NCBI GenBank assembly: GCA_029747585.1
Contig: JAPEVF010000862.1
Span: 1-18,971, forward strand
Reading direction: 5' to 3'
From: Pleurotus djamor
Lineage: Eukaryota > Basidiomycota > Agaricomycetes > Agaricales > Pleurotaceae
DNA: 18,971 bases
Part shown: positions 1 through 10,364 of the stretch, piece after piece
Numbering within the stretch: the stretch's first letter is position 1
Layout: the number at the start of each line of letters is the position of its first letter
Notes under the pieces: model-generated
Seen by the model: only the letters and a program-made list of their open reading frames with translations
Databases searched by the model: none
Told to the model about the DNA's origin: nothing
Made by a program: the position numbers and the translations under genes

Positions 1-40
1 AATAGTAACAGCAAAGAAAGCATCAACGGAAAACATGCAA

Positions 41-1833
41 TCAGAATGAATAACCCAAACCCCAGGAAAGAATGCCACGGGCCATACGGAAAGGTAGGAA
101 CACCAGGGATCCTACGAGACCTAGCGGACTCGGGTCGGGAGCAGAGGGTGGTGGCGGTGATGATGAAGGTGGATCACCATTCAACGGTGCGAGGGGCTCT
201 CGATGTTTCTCCGCAAAACCTGAAGCAACCGGCGTGGAAGGTCGAGAGGGCTCTTCAGGTATCGGGTACAGCGCAGACTTCGTCGAACCACAAGGGGACG
301 TATAATGAGAGGTATGCCGGGAATTCGTGTGATTGGGCTTGAGATTAACGGACTTTGAGGACGACGCAACCGATTCCATCGTCCGCAGAGTGCTGATAGA
401 CCCGTCATCCCGACGAACGTCCCTTGGTTTCTCGCTGAAGTGAGATTCTTCACCAGCACTGATGAACGGAACGGATAGACTCCGTAGTATCCACCGAGGG
501 ATAATTTCGAGGTACGGCGCAGTGTAGGTCTTGCGGATGTACGCCCCCACTTGGTCAACATCGTGCATCGTCTTGACAAGCCGTCCTTCAGCCTCTCGTA
601 CCCGCCTATCCACATCTTCAACCGCATCATCAACGTAGTCATACACCTCCTCCTGCCGCACACTCATTTTCGTCTTAACCTTCAACAGCTCCTTCTCCAT
701 CGCTTCGATTCGATGCAGCAGGAGATCCAACCGTTTCTGCTGCTCGATCTTCTCCGCCTCATCGTCTCGCATGTCATTGCGATCACCACAGATCCCTTCG
801 CAGACGATGCCTTGGAGTTCCTCGGCAGCGTTGGTCATCCGATGCACTAGGTGTCTCCATGGACGAAGACCAGTCGCCAGCACGAACAGAGTGACATTGA
901 ACCATGAAAGTGCGTCCGGACCGACGATGGCGTTTCCGACGAGGCGAAGCAAAAGGGCACCGAGGAGGGGTGATATGACTGTCAAGACGAGGAAGAAGAG
1001 CTCCAGGCCATGGAGGGTGGATGAACGAAGTTCGTGCCGTGGCCGACAGGTGTGGTACAGGGTCCATGGAAATGTGAAATGGGAAGAATTAGCTGTGAAG
1101 ACGAAGACGAATGATACTAGACAGTATGCACCTTCGATTATTTGATGCAGATAGAATATAAGAAGACTGACAAGGAGCAAGGCCAGCTCGTCAGTGAGAC
1201 ACCCAGCAAGAGAACGTTCGGACATACCAAGTTTTTGACATGATCTCCTCCTGTAAGCCAGCTGCCGATGGGGGAAACCAGCGCGACGACAACAGCCAAA
1301 TCAAACTCCTACCAAGCTCTTGAAGATGAGGGTGACATTGGACTTCTTGCAGTTCCGTTTCGACGAGGTAAGTTGGTGCATACGTGTACTTGAGGTGGTG
1401 CAACCCGAACACGATGTTGCTGCCCTTGGGGTGCGGCTCGCGCCTGCGGTTTCGGGGGAGATTGATTGGCCTTTGCAGGACCATTCCCTATACCCCCTTC
1501 TGCAGCATCGAGTACGCCGTTCCTCTTCTCCTCATGAACCTCTACCTCGCCTTCTCCTGATCCAGCAGAATCAGACTGCGAACCGTCTGATTCCGTGTCG
1601 TCAGACGATGACATCGTCTCCTCCAGCATCCCTGGAATCACTGCCGCAGGGCTCTTCTCCTCCATGCCAGTACTTCGAAACGAGCTGAATTCAGGAGTAT
1701 CCAGTGAGTGGTCAATAAATGCGAATGAAGAAGTCGTGGTCGTTCCGCTTGATGGTGTGATGGGGCTTTGAGTAGTTCGTTTCCGCAGGCCAGCAAGATT
1801 TGAAGAGTCATTTAGTCGATGAGAGGAACTCAT
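41..1833 (-). CDS. Membrane-anchored coiled-coil protein, unknown function (2 exons)
   Basis: Model: complement(join(41..1250,1313..1833)), 1731 bp, 576 residues. The 62-bp intron 1251-1312 (donor GTAGGA, acceptor CTTACAG) joins two different reading frames without a break, and the total is divisible by three. I do not recognise the family. Residues 1-175 are Ser/Pro/Gly/acid-rich and probably disordered. Hydrophobic segments lie at about 195-226, 257-279 and 287-302. A heptad-rich, highly charged coiled coil spans about 337-412. It is followed by a Ser/Pro-rich tail with a poly-Ser/poly-Pro stretch and a last hydrophobic patch ending in GLGYSF. The order disordered head, membrane hairpin(s), coiled coil, tail suggests an organelle-membrane tether or shaping protein, which is inference only. 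The first ATG at 1833 opens the long frame. A rival frame across 1191-1484 could add a different exon, so the junction is the least certain part. Confidence 0.78.
1251..1312 (-). other. Intron of the 41-1833 gene
   Basis: Read on the minus strand it begins GTAGGAG and ends GGCTTACAG, 62 bp. Removing it joins the Ser/Pro-rich N-terminal frame (ending SPSSSRA) to the frame that runs through RRSCQKLGMSERS into the membrane segments. The exon phases fit (2 bases + 1 base, making a Trp codon). Confidence 0.7.
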
Positions 1834-2907
1834 AGCTGAGCGGTGAAGAGAATCAGGTCATTTGCACGTCGAAGTAATAAAACAAAACGCGCGCACGTCG
1901 CGGTCAGCACGCGACAAGCAGAATTTCGAAGATAAGATAAGATATCCCTCATCGGGGAGGATTCTGGGCGCTTCGACTCCGTTTGCCTCTTCAAACTTCA
2001 AAGCTATGTACACCATCCGTCGAGCTCGGGGCTCCTACGCGTCGTATCACGAGCTCGCATTGATACTGGAGGATCTAGCTCTGGACTTACTTCGCCAGTC
2101 TGATACACAACCTGACCGACCTCCGATGGCAGCCCCAAGTTTTCCAACCAACTTCAAGAAGCTTCATAGTTGGACTCACGACTACAGTGGTCCTTGTGAG
2201 AGACCTGGATTCTAGGCATAATATAAATACTGCATCGAACGCCGTTAGATCCAAACTCGCTGGGCTTGACCATCCAGGCTGCGAAATGAATCGTCCATCT
2301 CGCAACGGCATATTCAGAAAAAGAGCCTCAAGCTCAAATGAGACCGGATACGCCTTCTTGCAACAATTCGATTAAAAACTGCGGGAAAACTCAAGCACGA
2401 TAAGCTCCCATCGGACTTGATTGTCGTCTAGGTGTGTGAGAGACTGGATGAAATGCCATGGCTCTGCCTTGATCGCTACGGTTATCATCCATGTGTGTCA
2501 GTTCCTTCATGTCATCATCCAGTTTCCGAACTCAATCCTTATTTAGGTCCAACTTCTCAGCATCCGTGATGATCAAGAGAAGAAGTATCAACATACGACT
2601 CAAAATAACATCCACTCTCGCAGCAAACGCACAGCGCGGGATACCGCTCGTATCTGGTGGTGAACCATGTCAAACGGACGGCCAATCCCAACGACTATAT
2701 TTACTGCTCAACCTACTTCATCAACGTCAACACCAGTCACCTGCCAAGTGGTAAGCTGATATTCGAGGTGATAAGGAGGCTGGCAGCGCAGCTTAAAGGA
2801 TTTTCCTGTCGAGCCAGGGTCGTACCAACCGTGGTCGTACTTACCCCCATCCGCCGTTCATACCATCGCGTCCAACTGCCCCCCTACGACTTTACGACGA
2901 AAGTCTC
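1834..2907. other. Divergent intergenic region, no supported gene
   Basis: This 1.07-kb gap separates two divergently transcribed genes, so it should hold both promoters. Open frames here (for example 1862-2215 plus and 2657-2956 plus) have no recognisable domain, no convincing splice partners and ordinary random composition. A TATA-like ATAATATAAATA lies at about 2219-2230 on the plus strand, too far (about 680 bp) from the 2908 start to be its obvious core promoter. The near-repeat GTGAGAGAC(C)TGGAT occurs at about 2196 and 2435. I see nothing else I can defend. Confidence 0.5.
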
Positions 2908-4161
2908 ATGTCCGAATTCACGATCGACAAAGCCAGACTTGTCGGGCTCTTCCTAGAGTGCATCGCTTACGGGATTTTCCTCGTCACGTTCCCGCCGTGC
3001 ATCCAAGCCTTGATTCATGCTGATGGACGTTTTCGCAAGCCGGCCTCCATAAACTGGCTACTCCTCCTGACAGCCTTGATCATGGCCTCTTTCGTCACGT
3101 TTGATGTCATTCTGTCTCTCGTGTGGAATATCCAGGTGTTTGTCAACTTACGGATCTCTGGACACGACGTGCCAACCGAGTTTAACGATATCTCCGACTG
3201 GATTAACATCTTGAAAGTGAGCACGCGAGACCTCAATCACTGCCACCTGTTCAGTTCAATCTGACCTGACCTCTCTTCGAAGACGGCTAACTTGGTTTTC
3301 CCCATAATTATCTCCGATGCCGTGATAGTATGTTCGAGCTACCTCTCTCCTACCGAAATCACTTTGTTAACGGTACATCTCACCCAGATTTACCGATGTT
3401 GGGTGGTTTACAATCGGAAGTATCTTCTCATCCTCCTTTCGACTCTAATATGGGTTGCGGACGCATCAATGGGGCTTTTCGCCGTATTCCTCGAAAGTCA
3501 CCTGCACACCCGTGGCTCTCTTGAAGTCAGAGCCCTCACGCCGACCCTCACATCTTTCCTAGTGATGACGGTTGCCCTCAACTTCATTACGACTAGTATG
3601 TGATAATGCCAAAACTCAAATCGACTAATAAGCCCTTCGATCCCAGCCCTGATAATCGGTCGAATACATCTCGTGGATAGACAGTCAGCGCAGTATATCG
3701 CAACTGCATCGACCCAGCGGACAGTTGGTTCATCGGGGATTATACCTTTACGTGCCCGAACTCGACTCCAAAGAGTCATGCGCATCATGGTCGAGTCCGG
3801 CCTCTTGTATACAACAACAGCGACGGTATCCTTGATCGCATATCTAGCTGGCAGCTTATCCTTCAATTCCGTCACGGATGCGGTACGTCTACTTCGCTTA
3901 CCCAACCTGCCATTGCCCGCTGAAGTTGCCCGCCATAAGGAACTGCCAATCATGGCGATCGCTTTCAACCTCATCATCATCCCGTCTAAGAGCCAAGGAT
4001 CTGGGTCAACGGAGTACACAATTTCACGCCAACCCACGCCGTCCATCAAGATCAACGTATGTACAGCGTCTTCACAATACCCACAACACAGTGCGAGCGG
4101 GATGAATGCCGTGGCCATTGAGCTAGAAAACTCGAAATCCGGTGGATTCGCTATGAAATGA
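2908..4161 (+). CDS. Seven-helix integral membrane protein, basidiomycete lineage-specific type (5 exons)
   Basis: Model: join(2908..3216,3283..3327,3388..3595,3647..3882,3940..4161), 1020 bp, 339 residues. All four introns are short GT-AG introns: 3217-3282, 3328-3387 (donor GTATGT), 3596-3646 (donor GTATGT, branch-like GACTAAT) and 3883-3939 (donor GTACGT). Likely helices lie at about residues 11-36, 49-75, 103-125, 130-153, 168-192, 233-258 and 266-281. A cytosolic-type loop with many Arg and Ser lies between helices 5 and 6, followed by a hydrophilic tail. The segments IYRCWVVYNRK and VMRIMVESGLLYT match, from memory, a pattern common in the large uncharacterised seven-helix families of Agaricomycetes (Y-R-C-W/Y-V-V/W after helix 3; I-I-V/E-S-G-x-L-Y at helix 6). 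Function is unknown; receptor-like topology is only a resemblance. The second intron is 60 bp and could be read through in frame, but removing it restores helix 3 running directly into IYRCW. The start is the first ATG giving an N-terminus directly before helix 1. Confidence 0.85.
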
Positions 4162-5058
4162 GTAATTTCTATTATGGAGCAAGCTTGCTATCAACCCCCA
4201 ATGGCTGGACGAGAAGTTCCATTTCTCCACGAACGTGGCCTATCGACCAAGCAGTTCAGGCTTGAAGGCACTCCGGCGGGCAAAACGCCGAAGGTAAGAT
4301 GCCATATTCCCTATGTATGTGGTAGGTTTACGGACATCGCGCCACCAGACTCCAGAGCGAGTTTGACTTTCCTTCTAGCTCGGAGCCAGCCAGGATAGCA
4401 GGCAGTGCCAATCTGCTAGACAGCGAATCCCATGCCTTATTGATTTATTACCTTAACTGGGATGAAGGTCAGATAGTGATTTCGCAGACTTGAAGTTGAC
4501 AATGAGGTGCACAGTGAAGGCCGGATGGCTCGGGCCGTGTGTTATCTACGTCTAGGTAGAGAATCTCGCGGTTCTGCTTGACTAGAAGCGCACATGAACA
4601 ATTTCTCTGTCTCTAACTTTCGGATCATTCAAAGCAACTGGGCCTTAATTCATTGTTCACTCCGTTTTCGGACGCTGCGAAGTCGAACTTGCCTGCAAGA
4701 CGCATGGCTCGTCCGGGGAGTCAGAAAGCTAATCCAAAGTGTCAAAATTCTGAGGGTCATTGAGGCTGGGTACCCAAGAATTATTCCATCAGAGCATGCG
4801 GACTCCTCAACCTCGACAAACTGCCTCAAGAGTGAAGATAACGCCCCGGCGTGTGGTAGTGTTGGGATGCAAACCACATAACTAGTTCCCTTGATTGTGA
4901 GGTTTATCTTGCATCGGTGCCTGCTCCTTGATGTGCTGCGATCCCAAATATAGCTCTATCTTTCAGCAGGTATGATGACCAAGAGGGAGGGCTAAGGACC
5001 AGCGTGACAGCGTCCATTGACATCCCTCATACCTTCACTCATAATCAGACACCCACAT
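4162..5058. other. Spacer between the intact and decayed membrane-protein copies
   Basis: About 0.9 kb with no supported gene. It must contain the 3' end of the intact seven-helix gene and the former promoter of the decayed copy. The stretch near 4965-4990 (CAGCAGGTATGATGACCAAG) is loosely like the stretch near 2558-2578 upstream of the intact gene, which would be expected if the duplication included some upstream DNA. That similarity is weak. Small open frames at 4174-4398 and 4594-4881 show no family features. Confidence 0.45.
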
Positions 5059-5950
5059 GCCAGACTTGTCGGGCTCTTCCTGCGATCTTCTTCGCCACAT
5101 TGCCACTTTGTATTCAAGTCTGAAGCGCTCTGACGAACGGATTTGAAAGCCGGCTTCGTTTGACTGGTTCTTCCTCCTGATAACTTTGATTATGGCCTCT
5201 TTTGTCACAATGGATGCTATCTTGTCTCGGGTGTGGAACATCCAGGGTGTTCATTGGCCTGCGAAGCAGCGGAACGTTGGCCATGGTGCATAAGTATATC
5301 CAGTTGGATCATCCGATCAACGTCCTAAAAGTGAGCACGAGTACACCTCAATGATAATAAACTAACTTCTGATCTGACCCCCGCTATCGGACTGCGAGCT
5401 TCGTGTTCCCCATTGATATCATCGTTTCCGTGCTGCTTCGATGATTCAGATCTACCATTGTTCGGTAGCATGTCGCCGACGTTACCTAGTAATTCTCCTT
5501 TCGCCTTGAAGCTTGAACACATCCTTCCTGGGGATGACAGTTGCTGCCAACATCATCACTTGACTTCAAGTGAGCATCCAATAAATCTATACCCAACACT
5601 GATGATTTTCTTTTAATTCTAAATGTTAAATCTAGATCGTGCACCGCAACCGCGTTAACCCAGCGGGCCAGCAGCGCGTCTGGATCCTTCCCATCCCCGA
5701 ATTCAACCCTAGGGCCTAAAGAGTCATGCGCATCGTGATTGAGTACGACCTCTTGTATACGGTAACAATAGAGCAGCCCTGATTACCTACCATACTAATT
5801 TCTCGCATCCTAGCTGCCGATTCTGTAGCAGAAGCCATGTACAGTGCTACGAACTACTTTCAAATGGGCAAAACCCGAATCGCGCGTTCACCTCATGCTC
5901 GGATGGAAGGGGTTCAACGATGGCAAGGTGTCCATTGAATCGCGTGGTTC
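5059..5950 (+). pseudogene. Decayed duplicate of the seven-helix membrane protein gene
   Basis: Reads in the same order and orientation as the intact 2908-4161 gene but is broken throughout. Anchors: 5059-5081 matches 2932-2954 base for base (start of helix 1); about 5130-5250 matches helix 2 (CTTCCTCCTGATAACTTTGA, ATGGCCTCTTTTGTCAC, GTGTGGAACATCCAGG); 5329-5338 keeps the first splice donor AAAGTGAGCACG; about 5508-5575 matches helix 5; 5640-5760 matches the helix 5-6 loop and helix 6 (AAAGAGTCATGCGCATC at 5718-5734, then CTCTTGTATAC). Around 5925-5950 a tail-like GTGTCCATTGAATCGCG resembles GTGGCCATTGAGCTAG near 4110. An about 18-bp deletion removes the end of helix 1, in-frame stops follow, and most of the helix 4 exon is missing (about 890 bp against 1195 bp). 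No intact product is possible. The right-hand edge is uncertain by about 100 bp. Confidence 0.8.
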
Positions 5951-6267
5951 TAGTTTTGAACATGCATCAATTGGATGCCACATAGACGTATGGTTGTTCG
6001 GCGGCGGTGGAGGTTATATCTCCCTGGTTCCAGAAGTCATTGGAGGCGAGCGACGAAGACAGCGTCGGGATCATGGTAGTTCTTGATTAATGATTGGTTG
6101 TCAGTGATGCTTCAAACGTTCAAGCTTCAAGCTTCAAGAAGCAGTCTTAGGGGGCTATTTCACACGATCGGAGGGACAAGTCAAACCCGGAGCCACCGAA
6201 GCAGAATCCATGCATGTCAATCAAGCTTTTGTACTTGGTAACGAACACAAGCACCGCTATCAAACCA
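5951..6267. other. Short intergenic region downstream of UbiA copy 1
   Basis: About 0.3 kb between the membrane-protein pseudogene and the stop codon of the minus-strand UbiA gene. It holds a small tandem repeat of TTCAAGC units at about 6117-6138, a GGCGGCGGTGG tract near 6001, and presumably the 3' UTR of the UbiA gene. No AATAAA is obvious on the minus strand close to the stop. The plus-strand frame 5844-6086 overlaps the pseudogene tail and has no independent support. Confidence 0.4.
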
Positions 6268-7192
6268 CTATCGAAGGTTGGACCAGATGGGAATAGTCAA
6301 GATAGCGCAGAACAGGTATGTGAACCACTGTCAACGGTTAACCGTGTAAGTTAGGCTTCACATTGATCTCTGAAAGCCTTAATTGACGTACCATATAGGT
6401 CTTGTGGTCGTAGCGGGGACCATGCCCGGACAATACCCGATACCCTAAAGCAGCGTGTGCAGCAAGAAGCAGCACTGGTGCTTCCGCGGCGATGCCCCCT
6501 TTCCAGAGTATCCAATAGCTCAAAGGCATAACGAAGAAAGTGATCGCAAGGCGTGACTGAGCCTCCCCAATCACCACTGGGAGCGTGCTTCTCCCTGTCG
6601 CTGTATCGCCTTGAATGTCTCGGAGGTCTTGAATCTGCATAATCACCCCCGTCCATAACGCAACTACCCAAACGAAGCGTTGAACCTCCGCCGTAGGAAT
6701 CGCGATGGCCTTGTATATCCCCCCGAGGAGTGCCCAGGTCCCCGTGGTCATCCCAACGGTGTTTTTTCCGAACCAATGTCCACCGCCCGCCGTCAGAGAC
6801 AGGAACGCTGTTGTGGCAATCCACACACATGTCTCCGGTACCTGTCTTCCATTCCGGGCTGCAATGGCTAGGAAGCAAGTAATGGATAACACCCATCGAC
6901 GCTTCGCCCCCTCGAGGCTGACCTTTCCCATAACAATGGGTCGGTCCGGCTTGTTGATACGGTCTTCTTCGATACCGGTAATCTGATTTGAGAGGTTGAA
7001 GAAGTAGATGAACGCGGACACCCATGGGATGAACCCAATGGCGTGGAAGATGGGGAGCGCGTCGTGCTTTGCTGCGCCGAGAGCAACGATAAGGCCAGGG
7101 ATAAGAGTGGTCGACCAATCTCTCCAAGTGAAACCAAGGAAGAGCCCGAGCTCGTGCGATACAAAGGCAATCGGGGTGCTCCAAGCAGCCAT
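6268..7192 (-). CDS. UbiA-superfamily membrane prenyltransferase/terpene cyclase-like protein, copy 1 (2 exons)
   Basis: Model: complement(join(6268..6327,6392..7192)), 286 residues. The family is recognised by its two acidic motifs. The first is at 69-86 (NQITGIEEDRINKPDRPI); the second is at 188-197 (QDLRDIQGDT, with D189, D192 and D196), followed by TGRSTLPVVIG. Seven to nine hydrophobic helices surround them. UbiA enzymes bind polyprenyl diphosphate through Mg2+ held by these Asp motifs within a membrane helix bundle; they transfer prenyl groups to aromatics or, in some fungal members, cyclise farnesyl diphosphate. Residue 73, normally the first Asp of NDxxDxxxD, is Gly, although E75, E76 and D77 remain. 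The 64-bp intron 6328-6391 (GTACGT...GACAG) leads to a 60-bp last exon encoding WFTYLFCAILTIPIWSNLR, a final helix. Without splicing the frame runs on into an unrelated tail. The ATG at 7192 aligns with copy 2. The substrate cannot be told from sequence. Confidence 0.93.
6328..6391 (-). other. Intron of UbiA copy 1
   Basis: Minus strand GTACGTC...CCGTTGACAG, 64 bp, phase 0 directly after an ATG codon (TATATG). The paralogous intron at 10425-10477 is at the same position but only 53 bp, with almost unrelated interior sequence. Coding similarity resumes immediately at TGGTTCAC in both, which supports the splice sites strongly. Confidence 0.9.
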
Positions 7193-7229
7193 GTTCTTGC
7201 TTGTCTACTCGTCGCTTTCATCCACCCCT

Positions 7230-7236
7230 CTTTATA
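7230..7236 (-). promoter_or_regulatory. TATA box of UbiA copy 1
   Basis: Minus strand GAGTATAAAGAGG, 38 bp before the ATG at 7192. Copy 2 has TGGTATAAAATGAG at the same distance from its ATG, so position and core are conserved although flanks have diverged. With a usual 25-35 bp TATA-to-start spacing the 5' leader would be very short, of the order of ten bases. Confidence 0.75.
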
Positions 7237-7340
7237 CTCCCGTGGTCGGTTCATCAATTTCTAACTACGCAAACACTCTACTCACATCTATTTTCTAAGG
7301 GACATCGAGCGCTGAACGTTGCACCTTGACTATGAAGGAA

Positions 7341-7352
7341 GCACCGCGGTGC
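7341..7352. promoter_or_regulatory. Perfect 12-bp palindrome upstream of UbiA copy 1
   Basis: GCACCGCGGTGC is fully self-complementary and lies about 150 bp upstream of the UbiA copy 1 ATG and 105 bp upstream of its TATA box. It contains CCG and CGG half-sites, the kind of triplets bound by fungal Zn(II)2Cys6 regulators. I see no equivalent palindrome at the same place before copy 2. Regulatory function is inference. Confidence 0.3.
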
Positions 7353-8761
7353 ACCCCAATCTTCATTTCCTCCGCCGCGAGCTTGCTATTTGTCGATACG
7401 TACTAAATCACAGGACCTGTGCATAGATCTCGTTGGCCAATATCCGGAAACATCAGTTCCACCAATAGCGGTGCGCCCTGGCCAGTACTAGATAGTGCAA
7501 ATTATCACGTTGGTCTCTTTTCCCGAAAAGCTCGTATTCTCTTCGCTTGGTATACGATCTATGGCCTTGGACACGTCGGAATCAAGGGCTCACCGTGCTC
7601 CCAATAAATCTAAATCCCATACTACACGCCGTTTATCCCTGGACCACCGGATTCGCACCGCAAATCGTATCAAATTTGAAATTCTTGCGGATTTCTTGGC
7701 TTGTGTACTCTATTATTATTCGAGGTTTTTTGAAGCCTAGAGGTGTGTCGATCATTCAGCCGAGTTCACCACCACGCCGTTCATTATGTTGTCCCGGGTG
7801 CACCCTCAGTACACCTTTCTCTAGTGAGCCATGAGGCGAGTCTAATTTCGCGTCGGGTCCACATCAATGATGTCTTCTACGAGACTTTCCTTGGCCTCAA
7901 TGACCCTATTTACATGGGAATAGAAAAGTTTCTAGAGTAGTGTCTCCTCCATACGCTTTCAGTGCACGCTCCAAACAACTTCTACGATTATAATGAACTT
8001 CTCTCGAAGATATTTGTATTCAAACGTAATAGAACCAACGAGCTGGAACTCCAGAATACTAACCCAGTGTCCCACACGAATACCTTGGTGCCTCCCTCCT
8101 CGCAGATAGAGATATCATCGCAATGTAAATATCTCTCAAGTCCGGATAACCGGTGCAGTAAAATAGGTAAGTTGACAAGGCTCAAATCTACGATTGCTTA
8201 TCCCCTCGACCACATGGTGCACCATTGAGAGGAACCGTTTGAAACCCTTCTGTACTACTTTACTCTTCAGATCTCTGACTTTGACGTAAGGAACGCGGAA
8301 ACACACCACCCACGAGTTACTCCCATGGGTATTTTCGGTAAAGCTTGACCGGGTTCGTGGACATCATGTTGTTATACTCCTCGAATTTGTGATGGAACAT
8401 CAACGGACCTCAAAGTTCCCCTACGTCTCACAATCACCCGGGAAGTAAATTAAGCGCTGACGCCACTGCTTTAGTTGAGGCCGTCTCTTTTCGCCATAGT
8501 CCTGTTCATCGTTTCATACAGTCGAAGCGAAGCTCGCATATACGAGTAGTCCTAATGGGAGTCCTGTTTAGTTGACGGGATGCACAAGAAGGAAGACACA
8601 GAACTGGCATGGGAGTTCTCCACAACCGCGAGTCAAAAGCAAGTCAAGACCGCTTATGTAAGGCACGGACGTGAGTGAAAACGTCACAGCAGAAAGTCAG
8701 GTCCCTAACCATATTTGATGTTTGTGCGCAAGGTAATCAGGGTCCGCGAGATGCATGAATT
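7353..8761. other. Spacer of duplication block 1, no supported gene
   Basis: About 1.4 kb between UbiA copy 1 promoter and the Pro/Gln-rich gene relic. Open frames (7419-7607, 7547-7834, 7962-8228) show no domain, no convincing splice pattern and no conservation with block 2. One segment near 8425-8460 (CTCACAATCACCCGGGAAGT onward) resembles 12679-12715 (CTCACAGCAGCCGGGAAGT onward), and about 8668-8700 loosely resembles 13523-13550. Both lie in the expected order for a duplicated block. The rest looks like diverged intergenic DNA. Confidence 0.45.
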
Positions 8762-9059
8762 AGCCATTATTGAGTGTGTCCATAAATACATCCAGTGGCT
8801 CTATCGGAGAACCGCCTTGGACCTCTGGAGAGTGTTCAGTGAAAGTGCGGAGTGGTTTGCACGGGCCTGGTTACACTATAGCATATTGGAGTAACCCGGG
8901 AGGACATCCACCAACACAACGCTAAGATCATGAGACGCTGCACTGGGGTTGGACCATCGAGGGAATGTTGCGAAGTTAGAACCCAAGGCATCGTTGACTG
9001 AAAACTCCGGAGCATTCTTCTAAGTCCGTTTTTCTGTTGTCGTGGATTATTCCGACATA
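8762..9059 (+). pseudogene. Relic of the small Pro/Gln-rich gene (last exon and 3' flank)
   Basis: The last part matches the last exon and 3' flank of the gene at 14014-14331. From about 8870 a frame reads GPGYTIAYWSNPGGHPPTQR and stops at TAA 8923-8925. The intact gene reads GPGYSITYRSNQQGPPPTRR and stops at TAG 14329-14331. Similarity continues through the 3' flank to TTTTTCTGTTG...ATTATTCCGACATA ending at 9059, matching 14460-14488. Upstream this frame stays open back to an acceptor-like GAATTAG ending at 8761, but codes for Ser/Gly-rich residues unlike the intact gene. I find no equivalent of its first exon (MNNHPNNPNRPNPG) nearby. It is therefore probably a truncated copy; a diverged but working exon cannot be excluded. 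Confidence 0.5.
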
Positions 9060-10364
9060 GTAGAAGCATTCCGGATAGCGATCACCGGTAGGTTCAGCAT
9101 CTCCAACCAATGCCCGTATCCCTGCAGTTTCGTCTTTGGTGGGCTAGTATGGGTAGCTTGAGAGTTCTCTTGGATTTGTGCAGCTTTATATATACTCGTG
9201 ATGGGTGCGACTGCGTTCAAACATGCCAGTTCGCTGCTTGGGAATGTGTACATAACATAGTACTCACATGTTGGGTGGGAACAAAGGATCCAGGCAAGCA
9301 CGATTTGACCAAACATTACTCTCTTCTTGTCTGCTATGGAGCGTCTACGATGGCTAGATTCTTGGGAAAGTTCTCTGGGTAAAACCAAGGGAAGTGCTTG
9401 TAGGTATCACCTTCCTTGGAGTCGTTAGGTGAGTGTAATCTAGATGGAAAAGAAGATCAGTAAAACAACCATTTAGAGGTACAGCCCAAGTACCGCCCAC
9501 CGATCAATCACTGATCATTCCCCGGTAGAGTGGGGATTAAGCGACAACGGAAGCTCCCAATTCCTCCGCTGTTTTGGCAAATCCTCGTCTCTCAACGAAC
9601 AATTCCATCGCGTTGGATTCGATTTGAGTCGCGATTAGGAACTGCTTTCACGCGTTTCAGACGCTCGGCGCTGTTCATTCATACCAATCCACTGAATGGA
9701 AGTGCGAGCAGAAGAGACGACACGGCAGCAAAAGAGAATGTGCGCGGCATTTGAACTTACATGAGTCAAAGCTCCGAGAGGGTTCTCGTTGAAGTCAAGT
9801 GTGGAGCCCGAGTGTGACGTCTGGCCTCCGAGCTAGACTCCGCGAGTTTCAAAGAAGCAAAGACGGAATCTTCGAAGGGTCCAGTGCATTTGGGCGTAAG
9901 TAGAACGAGCGTGTTTGCGTGCAAACCGGCAAAAGATGCAGACTTCGCTCGAATCGCATGGGCAGTCTCAGCTTGAAATGCCAGACATGGCAGACTCTGG
10001 ATTGAACGGTGCAAGGGCGTCCGAGACTGAGTGCGAAAAAGGAACCACTGAATGGCAGCCTAGAGCAAGAAGTTGGTGCCAATTGCGGAGAGTCTAGACT
10101 CAAAATCACGTAGTTCGCCGGGTAGAAGAGTGGCAGCCTCCCGAACACATCAGAGCCGGTTTTAAATCCGTTTCTTATGGACTCATCAGCGAAGACAGTG
10201 ATGGCCGACGACGGAGGTTCGATGCAAGAAGCAACGGGAAATACTTCCCACGGACTTGCCACGGACTCGTCATCTTTGACTTTTAGATTTATGACTGAAC
10301 AATCACCGGCGCAAAATATTCAAAGTTCAAGTACATAAAGTTTTATTCTTCAGTGACATACAGC
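9060..10364. other. Spacer between the two duplication blocks
   Basis: About 1.3 kb with no supported gene. The longest frames are 9047-9388 minus (113 residues, Met-Phe-Gly-Gln... with no recognisable domain) and 9849-10262 minus (137 residues, Ser/Pro/Phe-rich). Neither has a core promoter, splice context or family signature that I can see. An AATAAA for UbiA copy 2 lies inside at 10342-10347 (minus strand). Confidence 0.4.
10342..10347 (-). terminator. Polyadenylation signal of UbiA copy 2
   Basis: Minus strand GAATAAAAC, about 18-23 bases after the TAA stop at 10365-10367. It is the canonical AATAAA hexamer in the expected position for cleavage shortly downstream. Confidence 0.5.

Noticed and set aside
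1862..2215. 117-codon plus-strand frame in the divergent intergenic region
   Set aside because: No recognisable feature, no promoter or splice support, composition as expected by chance.
3328..3387. Reading the 60-bp segment as coding, since it is in frame and stop-free
   Set aside because: It starts GTATGT and ends CACCCAG, and removing it joins helix 3 directly to IYRCW as I expect for this protein type.
3498..4118. 206-codon minus-strand frame antisense to the seven-helix gene
   Set aside because: Opposite strand of verified exons and introns; no domain, no start context, and the plus-strand spliced model explains the region fully.
6351..7184. 277-codon open frame on the minus strand overlapping UbiA copy 1 (similar one at 10704-11213)
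   Set aside because: Shadow frame of the UbiA exon: His/Arg/Gly-rich, no helices, explained by the codon usage of the real frame.
9047..9388. 113-codon minus-strand frame
   Set aside because: No family signature or hydrophobic pattern beyond chance, and its 3' end overlaps the relic of the Pro/Gln-rich gene. Kept only as part of the spacer description.
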